This document shows positions 55,309 to 64,000 of a stretch of DNA of 64,000 nucleotides, in pieces. Source of the DNA: Trichothermofontia sichuanensis B231 (lineage in GTDB: Bacteria > Cyanobacteriota > Cyanobacteriia > B231); NCBI RefSeq assembly GCF_026240635.1, contig NZ_CP110848.1, positions 1,862,501-1,926,500 of the forward strand. The letters run 5' to 3'. Position numbers and translations under genes: made by a program. Under the pieces are notes generated by a model. That model ran no database searches and was not told the origin of the DNA. It saw nothing but the letters and a program-made list of their open reading frames with translations. Every line of letters begins with the position of its first letter. The stretch's first letter is position 1.

Positions 55309-55463
55309 CAACACGGTGGAAGGCGAGGCAAGGTGCGAATGACCCGAATCGATTCTCCCACTAGGGGTGAAGGGACTTTAACCGCAAAACTTGGCTCCTC
55401 CGCCTCATCCCCCCTTTGGGAGGGGCCTAGGGGAAACCAGAAAAGCGGTTGGGAATGAGGGGA

Positions 55464-56582
55464 TTACGGTGGGGGTGGGGCAGCGATCGCAAAGCTGCCA
55501 TACCCCAACTCACTGACCCTATGCCAGCGGGAAATGGCCTCCCGGAAGGTTTTCCAGGAGTCATAAACCTCGCGGAAGCTGGGGTTATCAGCAGCTTTTT
55601 CTTCCAGCAGCGCCGTCGATTCCCGTTGTGCCGCCGTGAGAATTTCCCGACTATAGGGCCGCAATTTTGTGCCCTTTGCCAGGAGGCGCTGGAGAGCTTC
55701 GGGATTTCGGGAATCATATTTGGATAAACAGTCAACGTTGGCATAGGCGGCTGCGGCCTGGAGTACGGCCTGGTACTCCTTGGGTAATTGCTGCCATGCT
55801 GTCAGGTTAACCATAAAGTCAAAACTCGACCCCGGTTCCCACCAGCCCGGATAGTAGTAAAACTCAGCCGCATTATTGAGGCCCAACTTCTCGTCATCGT
55901 AGGGACCCACCCACTCGGCAGCATCGATCGCCCCCCGATCCAGCGCTAGGAAAATTTCTCCCCCTGGCAATACCTGGACATTCACCCCTAGGCGGGCTAG
56001 CACCTCTCCACCTAAGCCTGGAATTCGCATCTTGAGACCATTCAGGTCTGATACCGTATTCACTTCCCGCTTAAACCAGCCCCCCATCTGAACCCCTGTA
56101 TTGCCCGCCGGGAAGGCAATGACATTGAAATCACTGTAGAGCTTGTTCATCGCCTCCATGCCACCGCCATGGTAGAGCCACGCATTTTGTTGTTGCGCAT
56201 TAAAGCCAAAGGGGAGACAGGTGCCAAAGGCTAGGGCAGAGTTTTTGCCGATGTAGTAGTAGCTGGCGGAATGGCCACACTGGACGGTACCGGCCTGCAC
56301 CGCATCCAAGACCTGAAGCCCCGGGACAATTTCCCCCGCTGCCGCCGGTGCGATCGTAAAGCGACCATTGGTCATGGCACTGACCTGTGCAGCCACCATT
56401 TGCGCCGCCCCAAACGGGGTATCGAGGGAAGTGGGCCAACTGGTAGCCATTTGCCAATGCACGATCGGCAGATCGCTGCCTGTTGTGCCTGCACTGGGTG
56501 TCGTTTGCCCACAAGCTCCCAGGGCAGTGACGGTTCCGACTCCGATCGCCGTCCGCGTGATAAACTGACGCCGCTTCATCAT
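55464..56582 (-). CDS. TRAP transporter substrate-binding protein (DctP type), Tat lipoprotein
   Basis: About 372 residues. The signal MMKRRQFITRTAIGVGTVTALGAC has a twin arginine and a lipobox (LGAC), so it should be exported folded and lipid anchored. The mature part shows DctP/TAXI-family features: HWQMATSWPTSLDTPFGAAQMVAAQV, GTVQCGHSASYYYIGKNSALAFGTCLPFGF, WFKREVNTVSDLNGLKMRIPGLGGEVLARLG and LDRGAIDAAEWVGPYDD. It resembles 2-oxo-acid binding proteins. The TRAP membrane subunits are not in the window. tatC lies next upstream on the same strand. Confidence 0.88.
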   Translation of the reverse strand: MMKRRQFITRTAIGVGTVTALGACGQTTPSAGTTGSDLPIVHWQMATSWPTSLDTPFGAAQMVAAQVSAMTNGRFTIAPAAAGEIVPGLQVLDAVQAGTVQCGHSASYYYIGKNSALAFGTCLPFGFNAQQQNAWLYHGGGMEAMNKLYSDFNVIAFPAGNTGVQMGGWFKREVNTVSDLNGLKMRIPGLGGEVLARLGVNVQVLPGGEIFLALDRGAIDAAEWVGPYDDEKLGLNNAAEFYYYPGWWEPGSSFDFMVNLTAWQQLPKEYQAVLQAAAAYANVDCLSKYDSRNPEALQRLLAKGTKLRPYSREILTAAQRESTALLEEKAADNPSFREVYDSWKTFREAISRWHRVSELGYGSFAIAAPPPP

Positions 56583-56766
56583 GACTTTGTCTCTCACCCG
56601 ATGTCCTGCTTCACAACCGATGCGCTGGAGGTTTCACCTGCCGGGAGACTCCCAGTTTAAGCCTTGCGTCATCGACTGCAATACTTGCCATACTCACTAT
56701 AGGATGATTGAAGCGTGCATCCCCCTTTTGTGACCCTCTAATCTACCCCTAGCGCACCAATCCTAA

Positions 56767-57555
56767 CTATTTGCCTAACAGCTTCATCACCCCAATTCCA
56801 CCAAAATATAGCCCTAGCACGGCTCCTCCGAGCAGGCTTTGGGTAATGGGATCAGTCGAAGGGGTGATCACTGCCCCCAGCACCAATGCCCCCATTACGA
56901 CAAACCGCCAGCCCATGAGCATTTGTTGTGATGAAACAACTCCCAGTAAGCCTAACAGGGCTTGAATAACGGGTACTTGGAAGGCTAAGCCCGTTAAGAA
57001 TAGTAGCTGCAAGACGAAATCAAAATAGCGCTCGAATGACCATAATTGATCCACGACGTCTGCCCCATAGCTAATAAAAAATTGCAAGGCAGCGGGAATC
57101 AGGAGCAGGTAGGCAAAGACCAAGCCTCCTAAAAATAGCAGGCTTGAACCGAGTACGATCGGGCCTAACAATCGCCGCTCCCGTCGCGTTAACCCAGGTA
57201 GCACAAACTGAATAATTTGGTACAGGATAAAGGGACTGCTGAGCAGTAAGCCACTCAGCCCCGCCACCCGCACCGAGGTAAAGAAAAATTCCCCTGGTGA
57301 CAGTTGCAAGAACTTAGCGCCCTGGGCCGGGGCCTGCAGCAATTGCACGATCGGCTTGACGGCCACAAAACAGCCTACCACTGCGATCGCGACCACGATC
57401 AATGAATAAAAGATCCGCATCCGCAGTTCTTCCAGATGCTCAAAGATGCTCATTTCCACATCATTGGGCAACTCATCCAGGGGATCGATGGTGGGTGCTG
57501 CTGGGGGTAGAGTCGCAGATACACGGTTCGCTTCTAGATCAGGGGGCGCAGTCAT
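56767..57555 (-). CDS. tatC: Sec-independent protein translocase TatC
   Basis: 262 residues with six membrane helices. It begins with a Pro-rich cytoplasmic stretch, then the conserved [18 protein letters not shown], the periplasmic loop with [43 protein letters not shown], and the FYLVPAL-type phrase [10 protein letters not shown]. TatC recognises twin-arginine signals. Two likely Tat substrates, the TRAP binding protein and MsrP, are in the window. ATG 57555 (an in-frame TTG two codons upstream is less likely). Confidence 0.95.
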   Translation of the reverse strand: MTAPPDLEANRVSATLPPAAPTIDPLDELPNDVEMSIFEHLEELRMRIFYSLIVVAIAVVGCFVAVKPIVQLLQAPAQGAKFLQLSPGEFFFTSVRVAGLSGLLLSSPFILYQIIQFVLPGLTRRERRLLGPIVLGSSLLFLGGLVFAYLLLIPAALQFFISYGADVVDQLWSFERYFDFVLQLLFLTGLAFQVPVIQALLGLLGVVSSQQMLMGWRFVVMGALVLGAVITPSTDPITQSLLGGAVLGLYFGGIGVMKLLGK

Positions 57556-57716
57556 AGGCAATGGCTAAACAGTTGTTAACTATTGTATCGGGGTCTACCA
57601 AGGTACGATCGCCAGTTTGGCCTACCGATGGGGTAGGCATCCCGACGCAAACAAAATTTTTGCCGTTTGACTTTTACCTTGCACCGTTTACCTTTTACCT
57701 TTTACCTTCTCACCCC

Positions 57717-59396
57717 CTACCAATCCCACTTATCATCCGCTGGAGCCGGTTGTTTAAGCGGTTTCAAGGGAATTTCCAGGGGACTATCGCCAGGGGTGGG
57801 TGCAGCCGTGCGACTAGACGATCGGGGACCCAGCGTGGCCTCTGATTCATCCAGGGAGTCTGGGTTTGGAGTAAATTCGTCTGGAAATTCTAGGCGCAGA
57901 GGTTCGATCACCCGTGCGATCGCGTCCTGGATAAAAGACTTGACGAACTCATCCTTGCGGTTTAGCTGGAACTGGCGCTGCACCACTTCGGTAATGCCCC
58001 CATCACCCCAATCCTGATCCTGGCGGAAATACTCAATAAAACTTTTCCCGGCAATGCGGGTTAAATAGGCAGCGGTAATCCCCTGGATTGCGCGTCCAAT
58101 CAGGAATGTACTGAGGTTAAGTTGCAGGGCGGTGGACAGCAGTTCGATCGCGCCCTTGACAATCCCCAGACTGGTCAAAGTCTTCGCCAGGGAGAGGGCC
58201 AACTCCCGCCCCCGCTCCATATTCAGTTCGCAGCCATAGACCTGGCCAATTTCGACCACCATCTGGGCATTGACCGCCGCCGCGGCCAGCAGGTCAATCA
58301 CAGGTAGGGGTGTCACCGACACCACCCCCGCCCCAATCCACTGGAAGCGTTCCACAATTTTGTCCGCTTGACGGCGGCGTTGCCGATCGATCAACCGGCG
58401 GGCTTCATCCCCCAACCGTTGCGATTGGAGCAAGATATTATCCGCAATCAAGTCCTCCCCTTCCGCTCGCAGGACCGCCGCCATCCGACGGAGCAGGGGA
58501 GTCAGTTCTGGTTCCGGCTGGAAGATCTCGCCATTGTCTAAACGCACCGCCTGGGGATTAGCCGCCACCGCCACGACATCCAGGGGATTCACCACATTGC
58601 GCACCCGTTCCCGTAATCGGGCTAGCAGGACTTCCACATCCGCTTCGGTATATAAATCGCTTTTGTTCAGGACGAGGAGCGATCGCTTGCCAATGGCGGC
58701 CAGGGTTTGCAACGGCTGGTATTCCGACTGGCGCAGGTCATTGTCCACCACAAACAGGAGCAGGTCAGCTTCCGTGGCCAATTGCCGGGCAATCTGTTCG
58801 CGATCGCTGCCGGCGCTTCCCGCTTCCAGGATACCGGGGGCATCGGTGAGCAAAATCTGGCGGCCCACCCCCTTCAGGCTGAGGCGATAGGTTTCCCCCG
58901 TGGTCGTCGTTCCCATTGGCGCACTCACCTGGCCCACGATTCGTCCCATCAGGGCATTGACCAGGGAGGTTTTGCCCGCCGACCCGGTGCCAAAGACCAC
59001 CACCTGGAGTTCATCGCGGCTGAGGCTGGCTTCCAGGGAACGCGATCGGGCGAGCAAGGCTTGGCGGGAGACTTCATCCTGGATCTGCTGGACCTGTTGC
59101 CGCACGGCCCGTAGGGTTTCCTCGGCAGCTTCTTTTTTCACCGTAGGCACCTTAGGACGCAGGCGGCGTTTACGGGGTTGGGTCGAGGATGTTTGGAATT
59201 GCCAGAGGTAGTAGAGGAAGGCGCCTACAAAAATTGCCAGAATGGCGATCAGGAGCAGGATGAGCAGATTACTGAGCAGGGGTGAGGTATAGGACACCTG
59301 CCAAAACAATTGCCGCAGGGATTCGATCAGCCAGATCATCATCCCCAGGATGAAGCTGAGACCAACCAGTAGGGTAAGAAGGCGGGGCAGGCGCAT
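57717..59396 (-). CDS. Membrane-associated GTPase with DUF697-type tail
   Basis: About 559 residues. Two N-terminal membrane helices (LLTLLVGLSFILGMMIWLI and LLILLLIAILAIFVGAFLYYLW) precede a basic, coiled segment. The GTPase domain (about 125-300) has P-loop VVFGTGSAGKTSLVNALMG, TTTTGETYRL (G2), LLTDAPGILEAGS (G3) and LLVLNKSDLY (G4). The C-terminal helical region VSVTPLPVIDLLAAAAVNAQMVVEIGQVYG is the DUF697 signature. A dynamin/Era-related cyanobacterial family without a proven role, possibly in membrane remodelling. ATG 59396 sets the first helix at the N-terminus. Confidence 0.88.
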   Translation of the reverse strand: MRLPRLLTLLVGLSFILGMMIWLIESLRQLFWQVSYTSPLLSNLLILLLIAILAIFVGAFLYYLWQFQTSSTQPRKRRLRPKVPTVKKEAAEETLRAVRQQVQQIQDEVSRQALLARSRSLEASLSRDELQVVVFGTGSAGKTSLVNALMGRIVGQVSAPMGTTTTGETYRLSLKGVGRQILLTDAPGILEAGSAGSDREQIARQLATEADLLLFVVDNDLRQSEYQPLQTLAAIGKRSLLVLNKSDLYTEADVEVLLARLRERVRNVVNPLDVVAVAANPQAVRLDNGEIFQPEPELTPLLRRMAAVLRAEGEDLIADNILLQSQRLGDEARRLIDRQRRRQADKIVERFQWIGAGVVSVTPLPVIDLLAAAAVNAQMVVEIGQVYGCELNMERGRELALSLAKTLTSLGIVKGAIELLSTALQLNLSTFLIGRAIQGITAAYLTRIAGKSFIEYFRQDQDWGDGGITEVVQRQFQLNRKDEFVKSFIQDAIARVIEPLRLEFPDEFTPNPDSLDESEATLGPRSSSRTAAPTPGDSPLEIPLKPLKQPAPADDKWDW

Positions 59397-59570
59397 GGCG
59401 ATCGCAAAGCAGCAAAGGAAGCAACCCGCCTCCCATTGTAGTGCGTGGGTGCCGGGGGAAGTGGTTGGGCAATCCGGTTGGTCTTGGCTAACTGGGGTGC
59501 TTGCAAACAACCGTTAGTACAGCCTTTACCTTAATCATAAAGTACAGTAGCTATCAAGGGTTGGGATTAG

Positions 59571-59679
59571 TCTGATGATTAATTCAAATAAGAACGATGC
59601 AGTTTTCACTCCTCTCTCCCCCTCTGGGAGAGGGTCTGGGGGTGAGGGTGCTGTTTCAGCCTAAATTGCAATGACTATA
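59571..59679. repeat. Family B MITE-like element, copy B6, within intergenic 59397-59742
   Basis: About 109 bases ending CTAAATTGCAATGACTATA; the left end (near ATTCAAATAAGAACGATG) is decayed. A family C end (ACAGCCTTTACCTTAATC) is at 59519-59550. Both lie in the divergent promoter region between the GTPase and ABC-2 permease genes; no other gene is seen there. Confidence 0.7.
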
Positions 59680-59742
59680 ACATTTTCCCGACGATCGCTT
59701 GCTAGCTTTTAGAATAGCCAAGTTAGACATGGGCGATCGCGA

Positions 59743-60534
59743 ATGAAGTATTGGTACGAAACCCTGGCTGTGGCAGGGCGAATTTTAACCGAATTGGGCC
59801 GCCGCCAGCGAAGTCTGATTTTTTGGGCGATATTCCCCCTCTCGGTGCTGATTTTGAACGGCCTGATCCTGGCCGAACGCTCGAAAACTTTTCTACCCAC
59901 ACCCTTGACCTTGGGCGAAGCCCTGGAGTGGGCGGCTCCGGCCACCCTAGTGGGGGCTGCCCTGTTTTTTAGTTGTTTAGGGGGCAGCGTGGCCACCGTG
60001 GTCACTGAGCGCGAACAACACACCCTCAAACGCTTGTTTCTGAGTCCCCTCAGTGGCGTCTCCTATTTTTTGGGCATTGGTTTAGCCCATAGCGCGATCG
60101 CCCTCGGACAAACCCTCGTAGTCGGGGTGACCGCCTTTTTCCTGGGGGCACGTTGCCAAGGCTCCGCCGGGTTAGCGCTACTGGTGATTGGGTTGAGCAT
60201 CATTGCCTATGTTGGCGTTGGCTTTATTTTGGGAACCCAACTGGCCCGCCGCACCGAAGATGTGAATACCTTAGTCGCTGCCTTTGGCGTTCCCCTACTC
60301 ATTTTGGGCGGTGCCTTTATGCCAACCTCAACCTTTCCAAAAGTGTTGCTGGATCTAGCCAAATATAACCCCATCTATCACATGAATGAAGCATTAACCA
60401 ACATTGTGGCCAAGGGAGATACCTTCGCTGAAATTCGCGGCCATTTCATTTTCCTAGCCAGTTTTGCGGCGGTAATGATTGGGGTGGGCTGGTTGTCCTA
60501 TCGGCGGATGTTGCAAGTAGAACGTCGACTCTAA
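59743..60534 (+). CDS. ABC-2 type exporter permease
   Basis: 263 residues, six membrane segments. MKYWYETLAVAGRILTELGRRQRSLIFWAIFPLSVL at the start, EREQHTLKRLFLSPLSGVSYFLG in the first cytoplasmic loop and AFGVPLLILGGAFMPTSTFP near the end are typical of DrrB/COG0842 permeases for drugs, lipids or polysaccharides. The ATPase gene follows 210 bases downstream, interrupted by a family C repeat. The substrate is unknown. Confidence 0.88.
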   Translation: MKYWYETLAVAGRILTELGRRQRSLIFWAIFPLSVLILNGLILAERSKTFLPTPLTLGEALEWAAPATLVGAALFFSCLGGSVATVVTEREQHTLKRLFLSPLSGVSYFLGIGLAHSAIALGQTLVVGVTAFFLGARCQGSAGLALLVIGLSIIAYVGVGFILGTQLARRTEDVNTLVAAFGVPLLILGGAFMPTSTFPKVLLDLAKYNPIYHMNEALTNIVAKGDTFAEIRGHFIFLASFAAVMIGVGWLSYRRMLQVERRL

Positions 60535-60574
60535 CGAAAAGAAGTACAGGCGGAAGCCTCCTAGTTGGTCAAAA

Positions 60575-60739
60575 GGCTGCCCTCATCCCCCAACCCTTCG
60601 ACCACAAGGGTCGAAGGGGAGCCGGATTGGCAAGTCCGGCTCCCGCTCTGGGAGAGGGATTTAGGCTGAGGGCCGCACCCGTGGGCTGCCCCCAGCCTAC
60701 CCCGGTAAAACGGTACTTTATGATTGCGGTAAAGGCTGT
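60575..60739. repeat. Family C element between permease and ATPase genes
   Basis: The right end GGTAAAGGCTGT (to 60739) and the interior (CCCCGGTAAAACGG and a GC-rich hairpin near 60617-60648) match the reverse complement of the 1897 copy; the left end is not recognisable. It stops five bases before the ATPase start codon and separates two genes that are usually contiguous. Confidence 0.65.
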
Positions 60740-60744
60740 AAGCA

Positions 60745-61647
60745 ATGAGGAAAATGCTAGAAATTGTTGGACTCAACAAGGTATACGGGACACGCGTTGT
60801 ATTGCAAGATTTGAGCCTATCGATCGCGGCGGGACAGATCTATGGCTTGTTAGGGCCAAATGGGGCCGGTAAAACAACAACAATTAATATACTGTGCAAT
60901 TTGTTGCAGGCAGATCGGGGAACCGTTCAAATCAATGGGATGCCCGTATCAGAGCAGACAAAGTTTTTAATTGGGGTCGTTCCCCAGGAAACCCTGGTTT
61001 ATCGCTATTTGTCCTGCGCGGAAAACTTGCGGTTCTTTGCCAGTCTATACGGGTTACAGGGACAAGCCCGGCGACGCCGGGTGCAAACCTGCCTAGCAAT
61101 GGTCGGCTTGAGCGATCGCGCAACGAGTGTAGCGGCAACGCTCAGTGGCGGGATGCAGCGGCGGCTCAGCTTAGCGATCGCCTTGATTCATCAACCCAAA
61201 CTCTTGATTCTGGATGAACCAACCACGGGTTTGGATTTAGAAGCCCGCTTTGAGGTGTGGGCATTAATCCAGCAGTTAAAGCAAGAAGGCATTACCATCC
61301 TGTTAACCACCCATTTCCTAGACGAAGCAGAGCGCCTGTGCGATCGCATTGGTATTTTGAAACAGGGACAGATCGTCGCCGAAGGCAGTCTGGCAGACCT
61401 ACGCACGCTACTCCCCGCGCAAGAAGTTATTGTAGTACAAACGTCCGATGAAGCTGCCGCGATCGCCCGTGCTAATGCCCTCCACTATCCCCACCGCCGC
61501 TATGGCCGCGACCTAGCCTTTTGGTTACCTAAACCCCTGGACCTGACTGAAATTCTGGCCCAATTTGCAGGGATTCCCCTAGAGGGTATTTCCCGTCAAC
61601 CTGTGCGCCTAGAGCACATTTATTTAGAAGTGATGCAACAGCAGTGA
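60745..61647 (+). CDS. ABC exporter ATP-binding protein
   Basis: 300 residues. Walker A GLLGPNGAGKTTT, Q-loop GVVPQETLVY, signature LSGGMQRRLSLAIAL, Walker B LLILDEPTTGLDLEAR and H-loop LLTTHFLDEAERL are all intact. The C-terminal tail (about 215-300) resembles the DUF4162-type extension of drug and polysaccharide exporter ATPases. It works with the permease at 59743-60534. ATG 60745 and ATG 60754 are both in frame; the family C repeat ends right before the first, so the ribosome-binding site is poor. Confidence 0.92.
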   Translation: MRKMLEIVGLNKVYGTRVVLQDLSLSIAAGQIYGLLGPNGAGKTTTINILCNLLQADRGTVQINGMPVSEQTKFLIGVVPQETLVYRYLSCAENLRFFASLYGLQGQARRRRVQTCLAMVGLSDRATSVAATLSGGMQRRLSLAIALIHQPKLLILDEPTTGLDLEARFEVWALIQQLKQEGITILLTTHFLDEAERLCDRIGILKQGQIVAEGSLADLRTLLPAQEVIVVQTSDEAAAIARANALHYPHRRYGRDLAFWLPKPLDLTEILAQFAGIPLEGISRQPVRLEHIYLEVMQQQ

Positions 61648-61815
61648 TGCAACAAAGCGGTCTATCGATCGCAACGACCAATTAGCAGCAGTCGCGGCAA
61701 AGCCAACGCAATCTTGACATAAGCTATACACTTACTTTACCCAATGCTCAAAATTTGGTTTGCATACTGGGAGAGTAAGCACCGTGTCCTTTTGAGTGAC
61801 AACTGAGCGACGACA

Positions 61816-62016
61816 ATGACGACGACAATGACAAATAATGTAGATAACCTCAACACCAAGTTAAACGATCGCTCTTCCTGTCAACACCAGTGTGTGACAG
61901 CACGGGGTGAAACCATTCTGTTTGTTTATCCCAATGGTCACATTGCCCCAGAGATTAGCCCGGCAGAGGACGCACCCATGCACTTGGCTGAGCAATCCCC
62001 GTTGGGAGAGGCTTAA
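61816..62016 (+). CDS. Possible small protein, 66 residues
   Basis: The frame starts ATG 61816 (or 61828) and encodes a hydrophilic N-terminus followed by QHQCVTARGETILFVYPNGHIAPE and an acidic tail. The central phrase looks protein-like and HIP1 sites are present, but I recognise no family and there is no convincing ribosome-binding site. The regions around it (61648-61815 and 62017-62292) contain no other gene. Confidence 0.4.
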   Translation: MTTTMTNNVDNLNTKLNDRSSCQHQCVTARGETILFVYPNGHIAPEISPAEDAPMHLAEQSPLGEA

Positions 62017-62292
62017 ATCAGATTTAGCGGCGGATTCAGTAAATGATAATGATGCTTAAGGAGATGTTTAAAGAAGCCATCACAGTGATGCGGTCATCTC
62101 CTCAGCGGCCTCTCCTCCTTATGAACAGGGAAGTGGACAGGTAAGCCAGGTGATCACAAGTGGTGAGCTTGAATTGGCGCTTGATTCAGGGTGAGAGAGT
62201 ATTTCTAGGTTAAGATATCTAAGGATTGATCCACTATCCAGTGGTATCCATTACTCCTGATCCTGATCCAAATTGATCCTAGTTAACAAAAC

Positions 62293-62793
62293 ATGAAATC
62301 ACTCATATTGCCTCTGACCTTGCTCTTGCCCGTCCTGGGATATTCGCTGACTGCACCAGCGATCGCTGCCGAAAGCACGCGAGAAGTGGCTCAAGTATCA
62401 ACCGCGTTACAAGGTGAATGGGTACTGGTAGGGTGGGGCGACAAAGCAAATCTGACGCCCCCAGTGGCAGGTACACGGGTGACAGCTAATTTTATGGGCG
62501 ATCGGCTGTCCGGTTCAACGGGCTGTAATAACTACATGACCTCGTTTACCACCGAAGGAACTACCCTGAAATTGGGACCAACCGCCACTACGATGAAGGC
62601 TTGTTCTGACCCGATCTCTCAGCAAGAAAGCCAATTCCTCATGGCGCTGAGTGGCGTCAAAACCTATGCAATGACCCCCGAAGGCCATCTGCACCTGACC
62701 TACGAAACGGAAGCTGCTAGCGGTGTGTTGGCCTTTGTCCCCCTGGCTACCTACCAAGGGGCAGCCCAGGAAGCCATTCCTGCCTTGTGGTAA
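62293..62793 (+). CDS. META-domain (HslJ-like) secreted protein
   Basis: 166 residues. Signal peptide MKSLILPLTLLLPVLGYSLTAPAIAA with probable cleavage after AIA, then one META domain: LQGEWVLVGWGDKANLTPPVAGTRVTANFMGDRLSGSTGCNNYMTSF and LGPTATTMKACSDPISQQESQFLMAL, with the paired Cys. Periplasmic or envelope location. The family is linked to stress resistance and motility in other bacteria; no specific role can be given here. Confidence 0.85.
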   Translation: MKSLILPLTLLLPVLGYSLTAPAIAAESTREVAQVSTALQGEWVLVGWGDKANLTPPVAGTRVTANFMGDRLSGSTGCNNYMTSFTTEGTTLKLGPTATTMKACSDPISQQESQFLMALSGVKTYAMTPEGHLHLTYETEAASGVLAFVPLATYQGAAQEAIPALW

Positions 62794-63049
62794 GTAGACT
62801 AGGCTGATTCAACTCAACTTTTTAACTTTCATCGTTACTTTCATCGTTTGCACCGCATTTGCGCCGGAGAATTACCCTCATCCCCACCCAATCCTTGGTT
62901 TCCCGGCAAAGGGGGGTAGCCCTCTGGGTCCCCAGTTGGGCCGAGGGTGGGGCTGAGACGAGGTGCGTTTCGTACTGGGTTCGTACTGTGGGTGTCAGTT
63001 TGGGCCAATCCGGCAGACTATGATAGAACCGGTTTAATTCAAAGGCAGC

Positions 63050-64000
63050 ATGTACAACTTAAAAGTTGTCATTATCGGGGCAGGGATCGGTGGGTTAACG
63101 GCTGGGATTGCCCTTCGTCAGCTCGGTTACCAAGTTGAAATCTACGACAAGGTGAGCGAGCTACGCCCAGCGGGAGCGGCGATTTCCCTATGGTCCAATG
63201 GGGTAAAAGTTCTGAATCGCCTGGGGTTGGGGCAGGCGATCGCCCGTATTGGGGGCCAAATGGATCGGATGGAGTATCGCTCCCATGAGGATGAACTATT
63301 GAGTGCGATCGATCTTGATCCCCTAGTGCAACGGGTTGGGCAACGCCCCTACCCGGTTTCACGCACGGAACTGCAACAATTGCTCCTAGATGCCTTCGGG
63401 GCCGAGGCTGTGCGGTTGCAGTCAAAATGTATAGCGGTCGAAGAAACCAATACAGCAGTCACCGCAATTTTTGTGAACGGCGATCGGGCCACGGGGGACG
63501 TGTTGATTGCAGCGGATGGGATTCATTCTGTCTTACGCGAATACGTGGTGGGGACCCCCGTCCAGCCCCGCTATGCCAATTATGTGAACTGGAACGGGTT
63601 AGTACCCTGCCATCCCGAATTGGGGGATCCCAACACCTGGGTGTTGTATGTAGGCGAGGGAAAACGGGCCTCGATGATGCCAATTGGCGGCAATCGCTTC
63701 TATTATTTTTTTGGCGCCTCCATGCCCAAGGGAACTACGGTGGAACCGGCGCAACGGCGAGAGGAACTGGCGCAACACTTTGCCAGCTGGCCGACTGCGG
63801 TGGGTAAATTGATCGAACAGCTTGATCCGCTGCAAACTAATCGTCTGGAGATTCACGATCTCGATCCCCTACCCAGACTTGTGCGGGGACGGGTGGCTCT
63901 GCTGGGGGATGCAGCCCATGCTTCGACCCCAACCCTGGGCCAGGGGGGCTGTCAGGCAATGGAAGACGCGGTAATCCTCAGCCACTACCTGGTGACAACG
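63050..64000 (+). CDS. FAD-dependent monooxygenase, 3' end outside the window
   Basis: 317 codons are present. The FAD-binding fold opens MYNLKVVIIGAGIGGLTAGIALRQLGYQVEIYDK (GxGxxG), then SRTELQQLLLDAF (DG-motif neighbourhood), VLIAADGIHSVLRE and RVALLGDAAHASTPTLGQGGCQAMEDAVIL (GD motif). This is the pattern of p-hydroxybenzoate-hydroxylase-like enzymes such as urate hydroxylase HpxO or zeaxanthin-epoxidase-like proteins. The substrate is uncertain. ATG 63050 lies about 260 bases after the META gene. The frame runs open to the last base. Confidence 0.88.
   Translation, partial: MYNLKVVIIGAGIGGLTAGIALRQLGYQVEIYDKVSELRPAGAAISLWSNGVKVLNRLGLGQAIARIGGQMDRMEYRSHEDELLSAIDLDPLVQRVGQRPYPVSRTELQQLLLDAFGAEAVRLQSKCIAVEETNTAVTAIFVNGDRATGDVLIAADGIHSVLREYVVGTPVQPRYANYVNWNGLVPCHPELGDPNTWVLYVGEGKRASMMPIGGNRFYYFFGASMPKGTTVEPAQRREELAQHFASWPTAVGKLIEQLDPLQTNRLEIHDLDPLPRLVRGRVALLGDAAHASTPTLGQGGCQAMEDAVILSHYLVTT

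Noticed and set aside
62040-62130. GGAGATG/CATCTCC inverted pair considered as a small RNA
   Set aside because: The stem is short with a long spacer, and no promoter or terminator could be recognised.

Overview
The window is chromosomal DNA from a cyanobacterium. GCGATCGC-type octamers (HIP1) are dense throughout. Several genes belong to families I know mainly from cyanobacteria and plastids: Ycf49/DUF2499, DUF3593, DUF1830, a Csx18-like protein, a cobalamin-dependent ribonucleotide reductase with an intein, and the dynamin-like GTPase family. The moderate GC content and abundant intergenic repeats would suit a Leptolyngbya-like lineage, but the sequence does not fix the genus. No rRNA or tRNA gene was recognised.

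Layout. 1-14.5 kb: end of a polysaccharide locus (glycosyltransferase plus a partial proline-rich protein), purH, a serine esterase that probably starts at CTG, an amidohydrolase pseudogene, a two-gene anion ABC transporter (fused permease plus ATPase), a Ycf49/DUF3593 pair, a PfkB sugar kinase facing a REC-HD-GYP regulator, and small conserved proteins. 14.5-19.9 kb: class II ribonucleotide reductase with a 407-residue LAGLIDADG intein, then an iron-type alcohol dehydrogenase. 19.9-29.5 kb: a type III-B-like CRISPR-Cas island read on the minus strand (Cmr3 remnant, toxin-antitoxin remnant, Cmr4, a small helical subunit, a Cmr6-Cmr1 fusion, Uma2 remnants, a CARF-HEPN effector, Csx18, Cas1, Cas2, leader, array). 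29.5-43.5 kb: an ABC-2 permease bracketed by MITEs, a large SNF2 helicase, an Rpn-type nuclease, pnp, a PP2C phosphatase, a TPR protein, msrP and a DUF1614 membrane protein. 43.7-46.3 kb: a glycosyltransferase and a DegT aminotransferase. 47-54 kb: a STAND NTPase, a kinase remnant, topA, cysQ and a broken sulfate permease. 54-64 kb: a SxxK serine hydrolase, a TRAP binding protein with Tat signal, tatC, a membrane GTPase, an ABC-2 exporter pair, a META-domain protein and a partial FAD monooxygenase.

The central story is the CRISPR island. At about 28.97 kb the C-terminal part of cmr3 (minus strand) abuts the C-terminal part of a WYL-type regulator (plus strand). Both have lost their 5' halves, which is what one deletion between divergent genes would leave. 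The missing interval is where cmr2/cas10 would be expected, so the window keeps a CARF-HEPN effector, most of the backbone RAMPs and an adaptation module, but no Cas10 cyclase/polymerase and no Cas6. The operon also holds an inactivated PemK-type toxin-antitoxin pair still joined to its neighbours by ATGA overlaps.

A second theme is small mobile repeats. Three families of about 100-220 bp with terminal inverted repeats, called A, B and C here, interrupt or supply stop codons to several genes. A third theme is two-ended truncation: WYL/cmr3, STAND/kinase and cysA/cysW are pairs of gene fragments meeting at single junctions, which points to repeated deletion or rearrangement in this region.
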